64,000 nt of DNA from assembly GCA_015956445.1 (NCBI GenBank), contig WIUZ02000005.1, forward strand, positions 2,466,843 through 2,530,842. The letters run 5' to 3'. Under the pieces are notes generated by a model. That model saw nothing but the letters and a program-made list of their open reading frames with translations, ran no database searches and had not been told where the DNA came from. The number at the start of each line of letters is the position of its first letter. Position 1 is the first letter of the stretch. The DNA comes from Thelephora terrestris. Lineage: Eukaryota; Basidiomycota; Agaricomycetes; Thelephorales; Thelephoraceae. Below are positions 44,204-53,168 of this stretch, piece by piece. The translations under genes and the position numbers were made by a program.

Positions 44204-45060
44204 TGCGAAACGACCGCGATTCCCCATTTATAATTCTGAAACGGAACGAATGAGCAATTGTAAATGGCAATCTCCGACACCACCATTCATTCCTTGAGGG
44301 TGGATAGCAACAGGAAGAAATATATTTTCTGGGCTGCAACTATTGGGATAAGGGCGAGAAGCATCACGACAAGTGTGAGAGAAACGATCAATGTTGAAGT
44401 TGTTCTCCTGAACAGGAGAGTAAGAAGAAGAACAACGAGTAGGAACACGGGTGTTAGCACGAGGCATGTTGGCTGTGTGTAACAAAGGGAGGTTTGTTGA
44501 GAGACCTAGTCATCCAACCCCCTTTGGTTATATACCAACTGCCACGCCCCTTCCACGACTCAGGAGTTGAGTCATCATTTCTATTGTTTACTGCGCATGA
44601 CCCACATGACATCATATGCCCCTATTTCTTAGTCATATGCTCCCCTTTTGCCATTGGCTGTTAGTCAGCCATACCCACATTCCTTCCGAACATTCTCAGG
44701 ATACATCATGCTTTGTAACTGCTTTGTAATGCTCTCAAATTGCTATTGGCCACCACACTTTTGTTTATCAGCTGATAATTTGTAGCATTAGTCACCACGT
44801 AATGCACAGACCATGCAGTGCTGTGCACGGACCATGTTTGTCTGTGTTTGTATCATTAGTGCAGTTACATGTCACTGTCACGTCACAAATCTAAGTAGTA
44901 TATATACTCAGAGTAGTTTAGCCTGTACTCCTTAGATTTGTTATCATCAGACTCTCCGTGACCTCTACTGCTGTGTGCTTAGAGCAAGAGTGCCTGAAGA
45001 CCCTTGTCTCCTTCCTTCTCCTTCTTTCCAATCTAAGTCTGTGAAGAGACTTCCGATATC
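44204..45060. other. No gene; LTR-like promoter region near 44900
   Basis: No domain-bearing open frame. Around 44899-44930 is a TATATATAC box followed by a C/T-rich transcribed-leader-like sequence (44970-45050), which looks like the 3' part of an LTR. Neither LTR end could be fixed. The stretch abuts the TGTCAGGG end of D/E unit 2. Confidence 0.4.
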
Positions 45061-45080
45061 TGTCAGGGTTGTAGGCCTGC

Positions 45081-45704
45081 TTACTGTTTAGGGGGCGCTA
45101 GAGGATTGGTGGACGGGTGAGGGGTGTTGGGGCGAATGTTGAAAGGGGTTCCGGGAGTGGGAGTGAGAGAAGGAGGAATATCAAGCGAGAGTGGTGACTC
45201 GGATTGATAAGGATGGAACGGCGAGTGGTAGTCTTGGCAGAACTGACTCAGTTGCTGGATAAATGGATCGAAGTCGTGGTCACTAAGGCGTTCGAAGCTC
45301 ACGAGATATTCTAGAACAGAATAAGGTAATTCAGTTGGGACTTCCCACCACAAGACGATAATGGCAGGGGAGTGGGTGTGAACGTTAGTAGTAAGGTGAA
45401 TACGAGGGTTGGGGAAGTAGAAGGCAGGACTTATACTGAAGTAGACGGTCGCTAGGACGCTCTCAGTAATGTCTGAGTTCCAAAGGAACTGGTGGTCTGC
45501 TCCTAATAAGAAAGGAGGGGTGGTAACTCCGGAGTCGAGTGCTGCGAAGGGACAATAGTAGGGGAAATGGGTGAGTAAACCGGCGGTTCGGTTTACTTGA
45601 AGACTTCTGATGAGTTTATACTCCCAGACAGATCTTCTGGCGTCGGGTATGACCGGACGCTGAACTGGGCTTGTAGAGGGGAATGGGTTAGGGGCTCTGA
45701 ACAT
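45081..45704 (-). CDS. Family D, copy 2 (unrecognised 207-aa protein)
   Basis: An intact single-exon frame of 207 aa from the ATG at 45704 (MFRAPNPFPSTSPVQRP). It differs from copy 1 at scattered, mostly conservative positions and keeps the core YKLIRSLQVNRTAGLL, LLGADHQFLWNS, LATVYFSISPAFYFPNPRIH and IIVLWWEVP. It sits just inside the left end of D/E unit 2. Function unknown. Confidence 0.65.
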   Translation of the reverse strand: MFRAPNPFPSTSPVQRPVIPDARRSVWEYKLIRSLQVNRTAGLLTHFPYYCPFAALDSGVTTPPFLLGADHQFLWNSDITESVLATVYFSISPAFYFPNPRIHLTTNVHTHSPAIIVLWWEVPTELPYSVLEYLVSFERLSDHDFDPFIQQLSQFCQDYHSPFHPYQSESPLSLDIPPSLTPTPGTPFNIRPNTPHPSTNPLAPPKQ

Positions 45705-46326
45705 ACACTAGCAGGAGGATTCCTGCTTGGAAAGAGTCAGAAGGGAGTAAGACACAAGGAGGATTCCTCGGCTTACTTTGTTTATTGAGGTGTTTTGGTA
45801 GAGGAGTACAGAAGAGATTGAGAATGGGGAAAAGGAAGGAGCGAACGCTCTTCCTTATATACCCAGTCCTCTACAGGAGTCATTATTCTACCGCGAACCA
45901 AACTAGGGTCAACATGGTCTGTGCGTAATTTAGGGCAGGGTGAATGAGTCAGAACAAGGGGACTTAGAACGACAGATGGTAATTACTAATACGGGAATAA
46001 TAGAGGTACGAACTGACGGAAGCATTCGGGGATTTCTCGTGTTTTATGGTAGCAATAGAAGCGTGATGGGGATATCCCATGATCAATGGGGATTTCTCAT
46101 GATCGATGGGGATTTCTCAGGGTTTGATGGGATCGCGGTTGGGGTTAAGGGTTCGTTTATCCTAATTGGGACTTTAATGAGTGATGTCTTATTGTTTTCT
46201 TTTCTTGGCGTCCTTTTGAGTCAGTCGTATATAATCCAGGGGGATTATTGGTCTTTTTTCCCTCATCGTCTCTTTTCCTCTCCCACAATTACCACTACTC
46301 TCCTCTCTTCCAACTTATCTACTACT

Positions 46327-47220
46327 ATGTCTGCCTACGCTGCCAACAACGCCCTACTCAACGCTGCTGCGACTCCTTTCGACTTCTCCCCGTCGTTCGA
46401 GACAGACGCTCCCTTGAACGTGGAACAACACTTATATGACTCCCCCGCCAACATCGCTCATGACAACCAGGTGGCGGTGGACTTCTTGTCCGCTCACAAC
46501 GCCCCTGCCAAGTTTTGGGAACAAGCGGGATATGAAGATCCCAACAGGGCCAAGCGATGGGCTCCTGGAGTCACCCCCATGCAGGATGCGATGGAACAAG
46601 AGAGGGAGGATAGGATTTTGAAGTTGGAGAAGAGGATGGATGTTATGTATGTCGTCGTCAACAGTCTCAACGAAGACTTCTCTCACTTTGCTTTGGAACA
46701 CTGGAAACCTTTTCAGGAATCTCTCCTCAGGTACTTTGGTCATCGATGCCATGGAGCGTACTGCACTGATGCAGCTCCTCACTCCCCGTCGTCCCTCTGC
46801 CGTCTCCAGGACCAGGGAGTCCCTCTTCCTCAGTCCCCTCCTTGGAGTCCTGTTCCGAGTCGTCAGTTGGTGAAGAGAACCGAGAAGAAAAGTCGCAAGA
46901 GTCTGATGACTCGTACTGGACAATGTTGTTGTCCCTCCGACAAGTCACGACAGGTTCGAATGAAGTTGAAGGTGGAGGTAGCGGGTCTCCAGGACCGTTA
47001 TGGGTTCGCATTAGTGAGCGCGGTGTTGATGGACGTGAAGCGGGAGATGCATGACAGTTTGTTTCATGATGTATTGGGGTGCAGGGAGTGTTGGCAGGAT
47101 CCGGTAACGCAAGTATATTCGTACTATCCTCAGAGCGTACATAACCCCCACCACTTCGCTCATTGTTGCCTGTTTTCTCAGGACTGTGCTTGTGATGTGG
47201 ACCCTTTTGTCCTTGTTTAA
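46327..47220 (+). CDS. Family E, copy 2 (unrecognised Cys/His-rich protein)
   Basis: A single-exon frame of 297 aa from the ATG at 46327. The N-terminal half is acidic and helical (FETDAPLNVEQHLYDSP, QVAVDFLSAHNAPAKFWEQ), with a heptad-like segment (DRILKLEKRMDVMYVVVN). The middle is Pro/Ser-rich. The C-terminus is packed with Cys and His (CHGAYC, LGCRECWQDP, HNPHHFAHCC, DCACDVDP), suggesting metal or nucleic-acid binding. Comparison of the two copies shows few amino-acid changes on this strand. The long antisense frame changes at many more positions, so I take the plus strand as coding. The frame is open upstream to 45940, but homology with copy 1 begins at this Met. Confidence 0.65.
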   Translation: MSAYAANNALLNAAATPFDFSPSFETDAPLNVEQHLYDSPANIAHDNQVAVDFLSAHNAPAKFWEQAGYEDPNRAKRWAPGVTPMQDAMEQEREDRILKLEKRMDVMYVVVNSLNEDFSHFALEHWKPFQESLLRYFGHRCHGAYCTDAAPHSPSSLCRLQDQGVPLPQSPPWSPVPSRQLVKRTEKKSRKSLMTRTGQCCCPSDKSRQVRMKLKVEVAGLQDRYGFALVSAVLMDVKREMHDSLFHDVLGCRECWQDPVTQVYSYYPQSVHNPHHFAHCCLFSQDCACDVDPFVLV

Positions 47221-47429
47221 GTTTGTAGTTTTTATTGGCCACCTTTGTACTTTTACTACTGCGAATAAGACCAATGTCTTGAATTACTTGTGTGATCTTG
47301 GCTACTATGTCACGCGTTCGTGACAATATTCCTGGGTTTGCAACAGGGTTATAACTGTGTGTTTGACCCCTGAGTGTGAAAGGTTTGGATAGCAAGAGTG
47401 CTATTGAACTGTAGAGGTCGCGTCGGCCT

Positions 47430-47779
47430 GACACAGTATAAGTCCCATCTTTTATTTCCCCAGCCCTTGTATTCACCTCACCACTAATGTTCACACCCAT
47501 TGTCCCTCTATCATTGTCCTTTGGTGGGAAGTCCCAACTGAACTACCCTTTTCGGTTATAGAATATCTTGTCAGTTTCGAACGTCTTAGCAATCAAGACT
47601 TTGAACCATTCATCCAGCGACTGAGTCAGTTCTGTAAGGACTACCACTCCCCGGTTCATCCTTATCAATCCGAGTCACCACTCACACTTGACATTCCTCC
47701 TCCCCTTACCTCCACACCCGGAACCCCTTTTGTCAGACCCCGACCCGACACCCCCTACCCTGCTAATCCTCTAGCGTCC
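47430..47779 (+). pseudogene. Family D, copy 4: C-terminal fragment
   Basis: Encodes the second half of family D (HLTTNVHTHCPSIIVLWWEV, LSNQDFEPFIQRLSQFCKDY, SPLTLDIPPPL) and stops where copy 3 begins in the opposite direction. The first half is missing, so it is a fragment. Confidence 0.75.
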
Positions 47780-48405
47780 TGTCAGGGTTGAAGGCCTGCT
47801 TACTGTTTGTGGGGCACTAGAGGATTAGTGGGATAGGGTGTATCAGGTCGGGGTTTGAAGGACGGAGTTCCTGGAGTAGAGACGAGAAGGGGAGGGATGT
47901 CAAGAGCGAGTGGTGACTCAAATTGATATGGGTGGACGGGAGAGTTGTAGTCGCTGCAGAATTCAACTAGATGTTGAATAAATGGTTCGAAGTCTTGATT
48001 ACTGAGTTGTTTGAAGCTAGTCAAATAATCTATAACAGCGAAGGGTAAATCAGTTGGTATGTCCCACCAAAGGACAATAATTGCTGGACAATGGGTGTGA
48101 ACGTTGGTGGTGAGGTGAATGCGAGGAGTGGGAAAATAAAAGGCTGGACTGATACTGAAATAAACGGTGGCTAGCACACTTTCAGTGAGATCAGATTTCC
48201 AGAGAAATTGATGATCTGCCCCAATGAAGAAAGGAGGAGTGGTGACTCTGGCGTCGAGGGCAGCGAAGGGGCAATAATAGGGGTGATGTGCTAATAGACC
48301 AGAGGTTCTATTAACTTGAAGGCTCCTGATGAGTTTATACTCCCAGATAGAGTGTTTGTCAGCGTGCTGAATTTTATTCCCTTTTTGAACCATTTTTACA
48401 CCCAA
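47780..48405 (-). CDS. Family D, copy 3 (201 aa, different N-terminus)
   Basis: From residue 19 onward it matches the other D proteins (SIWEYKLIRSLQVNRTSGLL, IGADHQFLWKSDLTES, IIVLWWDIP) and its stop codon lies near the same TGTCAGGGTTG end, at 47780. The first 18 residues (MGVKMVQKGNKIQHADKH) are unrelated to the other copies, and similarity ends at about 48352. The gene is therefore truncated and fused to foreign sequence. It may be a pseudogene even though the frame is open. Confidence 0.55.
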
Positions 48406-48606
48406 CTTTCGCCCACTTTCCTTACCTATACCCCTTTCTTATTTTATCATTTCCTTTATCACGACTCACACGTCATCACGGAACACAGACAAGGACACTG
48501 ATGATATTACACACGGCGTGCAGCAAAGACACAAGACTACCAAACCGACGGAGTTGAATCCGCCCGGACTTTATGAACGAGGACTAAGGCGTACAAACCC
48601 TAGTCG

Positions 48607-50357
48607 TCAAGACCTGGTCTGCCAGTACTCCTCAGCACTGGCAACCTCCTCCTCCGTCCCCTCCGAGGCACTCTCGACGATTTCCTCGTCGACCATCTCG
48701 ACGACCCGAGCTTCCTCCAGACGATGAGCGACGGCCAACTGAACCTCGGCGCGAAGACGGTTCCTCGCTGAATCGACCGTAGTCTGATCCAGAGTCCTCT
48801 GGACTGACCAACCCTCCACTCTCTCGGTCAGTTGAGCCACCAGGCGAACGGCCTCCGCTGCACGCTGGACCGACAAGAGCGTAAGGTCGGTTAAGCCGTT
48901 CACATCAACGGACTCCACCGGAATCAGCTCGCCGCGATCCACGCGACACTGTAGCATCGTCGCATCGGAATAAGACGGTGGATTCAATGTCTCCACCCTG
49001 GCGGACGACGTTGGGATTACTGGGATGCATACGGTGCGCTGGACGAAGTGCCCCGCGATAAGGAACCCAACGACGAGCACGGATAGAACGTTGACCACGC
49101 ACCGGCGAGATCGAAGGAGGCGGAATCGGAATGGCCACCTCGTTCTCCCCCGCGTACTTCAACTCAGGAGAACTGCTAACCGGATTCACGGCCGTCTCCT
49201 CGGACGTCTCGCGAATGACCTCCTCCCCACCATCGGTGTGCGCAGGTGTGCGATACGACCCATCGGAAGCTAAAAAGGGATGTCAGTGGACAAGTCAAAT
49301 ATGTCAACCGACATCCCACCTATGGGAGAAGCCATCCGATCCGGTATCGACTCGTCTTCGGACTCGTCGCGAACCGCAGCTACCGAACGAGTACGGCAGT
49401 GACACAACCGCTCACTCATCGATTCAACCCGAGCGCCCAACAAGGGCAAAGCGTCGTCCAACGTATCGACCTAGGAGTGGCATGAGCTCTCTTGGACAAA
49501 GACCAGGAGAAGTCGCACCAACCTTGGTGTCGAGCTCATTCAGAGCCCTTCTATGACGGTTGAGCTGTCGGTCGACCTCGATCAGGTCTCGCTGAATGGT
49601 GTCGTCCCGTTCCTTCAAGGACTCAACCAACCGGTTGTGCTCTTCGCGCATCGCTAGCATCTCGCTCTCAAACGTGACGCGGAGCGTGTCATTCATCAGG
49701 AGCAGTGTTTTCTTCGTGTCCAACGCTTCCGAGTACATCCTACGGGCGTCATCCTTCGCTTCCTTCACTTCACGCTTCAACTGCTCATTCTACAAGCCTG
49801 TCAGTGTTATCCCACAAGCGGGATGCACAGACCGACTCACCGCTTTCTGTTCCGTCCTCAAAAGGAACCAAAGGCGGTGACCAACGGCTGCTGTATAATG
49901 TTGCGAACGAGTCGCCCCTGGCCACCTTCCTTCGCCGTTTCCCAGATCGTAGATCCCCATCTTCAGAAGACCCCACAACGATGACGCCACCGGAGTCTCC
50001 CATGGCATACGCAACTCGGTGTCGAACGTGACCCCGCGCATAGACTCCTGCAACTTGTGGTCAATCAAGTTGTGATACCACAACTCGTCATCTATGGTCA
50101 AGTAGTGGGGAGGCCTGGCGATCGTGGCCTCCAGTTGTCGAGCATCCACCTTGTCGGCGACCGCGAAGATCTACGATGCGATGTCAGTTGTTGCTAGCAA
50201 ACGGCGACACGTGACGTCGCACCTCGCGATAACTAGGGTACGCCACGTTGGCATTCGGAAGGAAGTAACTCTTGTTCTGCACGGAGCGCGGATCCGCAGA
50301 CTCGATGGTAGCGGTGCTGTTCTCAGCACGGAAGACTCGATCGGAAATCATGGGCAT
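48607..50357 (-). CDS. Family C, complete copy: spliced coiled-coil protein, unrecognised
   Basis: Six exons: 50223-50357, 49841-50170, 49523-49789, 49320-49470, 49007-49269 and 48607-48948. They sum to 1488 nt (495 aa). The first half contains DELWYHNLIDHKLQESMRG and LWGLLKMGIYDLGNGEGRWP, a conserved-looking globular part. Exon 3 is a long coiled coil (KREVKEAKDDARRMYSEALD, EMLAMREEHNRLVESLKERD). A Cys/His pair (LCHCRTR) follows, then a basic, Ser/Pro-rich part (SIRARRWVP) and a second helical region (SVQRAAEAVRLVAQLTERVE) ending in an acidic tail. Intron positions are supported by copy 1, where stops or changes fall only inside the inferred introns. I do not know a named domain; its multicopy nature suggests an element-borne gene. 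Confidence 0.65.
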
Positions 50358-51299
50358 GATGGGCGAGTAGTGGTTTGGTGGGATTGTTGATTTGGGAAGA
50401 AGGGAGTTTGATGGATCCAATGGCCGGTTCGCACTACGCTTTATTCGACCATCGACAGCGCTCGCGCCCTATTCGCCATTGGCTCGGCCCATCGTTTCAC
50501 CGGTCCAGACTCCTCATACATTCGCCTTCGACATTCACGCCCCACTCGGTCTTTTGTTGTCCCGATCGGACGAGCTGACGCGTCGTCCTCTCATTGGTTC
50601 GTCCTTGCATGTGATATTATCCTTTGTCATTCCTTTCCCACACGACGTCATGACCCCTTTCTTATTCTCTCACGAACCCTGACCCATTAGTCTTTCCTTT
50701 ATCATTTCTATTCTATACTCCGGGCCGCTTACTGTTCTTGCTTACGCTCGGCCCTTCTTTACTCCGGGTTATTAATAGATAGGGTTACCTCTGTCCCGGC
50801 CGCTCTCCTATATAGGTACCAGTAGAGTAGCTGAGGACTCCCCATCTTTGATATCTCGGGAAGTCCTCTTCTCCTTGCAGCATCGGTGTATTTGCTGTAG
50901 GCCACTGAAGAGCTTATCGAGTAACTCTCTGAACACGTTCGCTCTCCTCTCTCTCTCAGCCTTGCATTAAGAATCAGCGAACGCACTTACGAAAAGGAGT
51001 TCCTCGCCGCTCTCCTAATCAAGCACCAGTTTGAGGCGCCATCCTCAGGCTCTTGTACCTGCCCTCAGAAGACGATAGGGATCTACCTGATAGAGGCTCG
51101 GCACTCCTGCTGTGAATTCGGACAACCTACCGGAGAACGCTCGTCCATCGCGTGTTGGACCATGTAGACTTTGGGTGGATATAGGGAAGTCGTTCCCCCT
51201 TTGCCCCATTGTTTCTTGTTGGTTGGAGTGCGACTCACCAACAGCACTGGTACCTGAAGGGCGAAGAGTGGCCCTGACAGTGTTGAGCGTCAGGAATGA
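50358..51299. other. Upstream of family C; no gene seen
   Basis: Contains the promoter of the family C gene. Around 50810-50815 is a TATATA box followed by a C/T-rich leader-like stretch pointing to the right, again LTR-like, but no ends could be fixed. Open frames near 51045-51390 continue no known family. Confidence 0.4.
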
Positions 51300-51489
51300 C
51301 TGGGCGGGGAATGGGACTGGTAGAAGGGAAGGGGTTAGGAGCACTGAACATACACTGGCAGGAGGATTCCTGCTAAATGAGTCAGATAGAGAGTAAGGTG
51401 TGAGGAGAATTCCCCAGCTTACTTTGTTTATTGAACAGTTGTTAGACGAGTACAGAAGAGATTGAGAATGGGGAAAAAGAAAGGAGCGA
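51300..51489 (-). pseudogene. Family D, copy 5: 5' end only
   Basis: About 190 bp match the start and upstream region of family D (the GAACATACACTGGCAGGA start region and GAGAATGGGGAAAAAGAA upstream sequence). The coding part diverges after about a dozen codons. On the other side the match stops at AAGGAGCGA, where the Gypsy LTR begins at 51490. Confidence 0.75.
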
Positions 51490-53061
51490 TGTCGGACCCC
51501 AGGATTATCATTATTTATTTTACGATTTTACGCACAATTTATACTCAACAGACTGGTCAATGGGTTATTTAAATGATTTAAATATTGTTTAATCCAGATA
51601 AGATTAGATAACAGAAATCTAATTATAATCCATTGTAGATAAGATAAGATAAGGATCCTACAGATTAGATCAAGAGATCAGATAGCCATGGAAAGCCCTA
51701 GAACATCATGGAACTTCCTGGAACATGCTGGAAAGTGCTGGAACATTCTAGAAGGTGACGGAACGTCACAAATGTGATAACTTGTCACACCAAGAATGCT
51801 GTGGAAGCAGATGGAACATGACGGAATATTATGGAACATTGTGGAAAGTGCTGGAATGTTCTAGAACATTCTTGTGTAAAATAGTATATATAGACCTCAA
51901 CCCCACTTCTAAGAGAAAAACAGGTACCTACTGCTCAGGAGAAAAGCACAGTTTGCTCTATCCTCACATCAGCTAAGCATCCTTTTGCTCAGTGTCTCTT
52001 TTCCCCCCCACTTTACATCTACCCCCTCTCTCTCTACATCTACCCCCTAAAGTATCTACCTCAATTCCCTTAGGACTGATTGGTTGAGTGATTTGAGCAA
52101 TCACATACCATATTTTAGCCCTACCCTCTGTGAGAAGAAGTTCTAAGTCAGAAGAACTGAATAAGCTTAGTACACTTGAGACGTTGGAATCTTGGTATCT
52201 GTAGTACTAAAGTCTGAAACTTTAGGCAGATAACCCCACCTCAGAGAAGTGACTGACTGAGTGACAGCCAGATTTAGCAGTACCACAAGGATTTACGACA
52301 TATTTTACGACATAGGTTTATTATCTGAAGATTATTGAAGACATATCAGTTAGACGTACTAGACGTCATCTGCAGCAAAGTTTAGGGTATCAGTTATACC
52401 CTCCCAGTTTTACGACATATCTTGTCATCTTTACAACATATCTAGCACAGCCCCAGGTGTAAGTGTACACCTTCCCTTTTAGGTCTAGTCACACGACACA
52501 GCCTCAACACAGCCTTAGGCATAGCCCTAAGCACAGCATCAATACACAGCCTCAATACACAGCCTTAGGCACAGCCCTAAGCACAGCCCTAAGCACAGCA
52601 TCAAAGCACAGCATCAAAGCACAGCCTTAGGAATTCAGCCTCAAACACACCCTTTGAGCATCCCCCTCTTTCCCCCTCCCCTTTGGTCTACCCCAGTAGA
52701 TCATCCCCTCCACTCTTGATCTCCCCTTAGATCAGGAACTCCATTCCCATCAAATCACCACCAAACCCCCACACACCAGATAAGCGTCTAATCAAGGAAC
52801 AGGAACAACTGAGTGATATAGTACGTCTGATTCCCTTGGAATAATACTGAAGGACACACTCACAGAGTAGATCCCTCAGCGAACTCATCAGGTCCGAGAG
52901 CCGGAAAGAGGAACCCCGCTCACCCTGTGGAGTTGTTAGTCGAGTTCATAGACTACTCAACCAGCCTGCTTAGCTTCTATACACTTAGTCTCTAAGCGAA
53001 CCAACTGGGTCTAGTTATCTTCTGTATAGAACATAACCCTACACCACCCACGAGCACGACA
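51490..53061 (+). mobile_element. 5' LTR of a Gypsy-type retrotransposon (1572 bp)
   Basis: Starts TGTCGGACCCC and ends GCACGACA, so the tips TGTCG/CGACA are inverted repeats. The left border is fixed by the interrupted family D copy 5. A TATATATAG box lies at 51884-51892. An array of CACAGCCTTAGG/CACAGCATCAA repeats fills 52490-52640. A primer-binding site follows two bases after the right end and the gag gene 107 bp after it. The 3' LTR is not in the window. Confidence 0.8.
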
Positions 53062-53063
53062 AC

Positions 53064-53081
53064 TGGAGCCCACGGCGAGGG
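53064..53081 (+). other. Primer-binding site
   Basis: TGGAGCCCACGGCGAGGG begins two bases after the LTR and starts with TGG, the complement of a tRNA CCA end. Which tRNA it pairs with was not determined. Confidence 0.6.
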
Positions 53082-53168
53082 AATCCAGTGTAAATACACA
53101 TATCACCCAAGACACCATACATACCATTAGACCCTTATCCACCCCTATCCCCCCTCCCTACTACTACC

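Larger units (their letters stand above)
45061..47325. mobile_element. D/E unit, copy 2 (most complete, 2265 bp)
   Basis: Begins TGTCAGGGTTG at 45061 and ends CGTTCGTGACA at 47325, so the tips are TGTCA...TGACA. The flanks are ATATC (45056-45060) and ATATT (47326-47330), a 4-of-5 match to a target duplication. Inside are gene D (minus, 45081-45704) and gene E (plus, 46327-47220), both open. The ends recur exactly at the other copies (TGTCAGGG at 40756 and 47780; CGTGACA at 44082). TG...CA ends and a 5-bp duplication are LTR-like, but an LTR with two divergent genes would be unusual. Confidence 0.65.

Noticed and set aside
46727-47500. 257-aa frame antisense to gene E copy 2 (also in copy 1)
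   Set aside because: Between the two copies the antisense protein changes at many more positions than the plus-strand protein, so the plus strand is the coding one.
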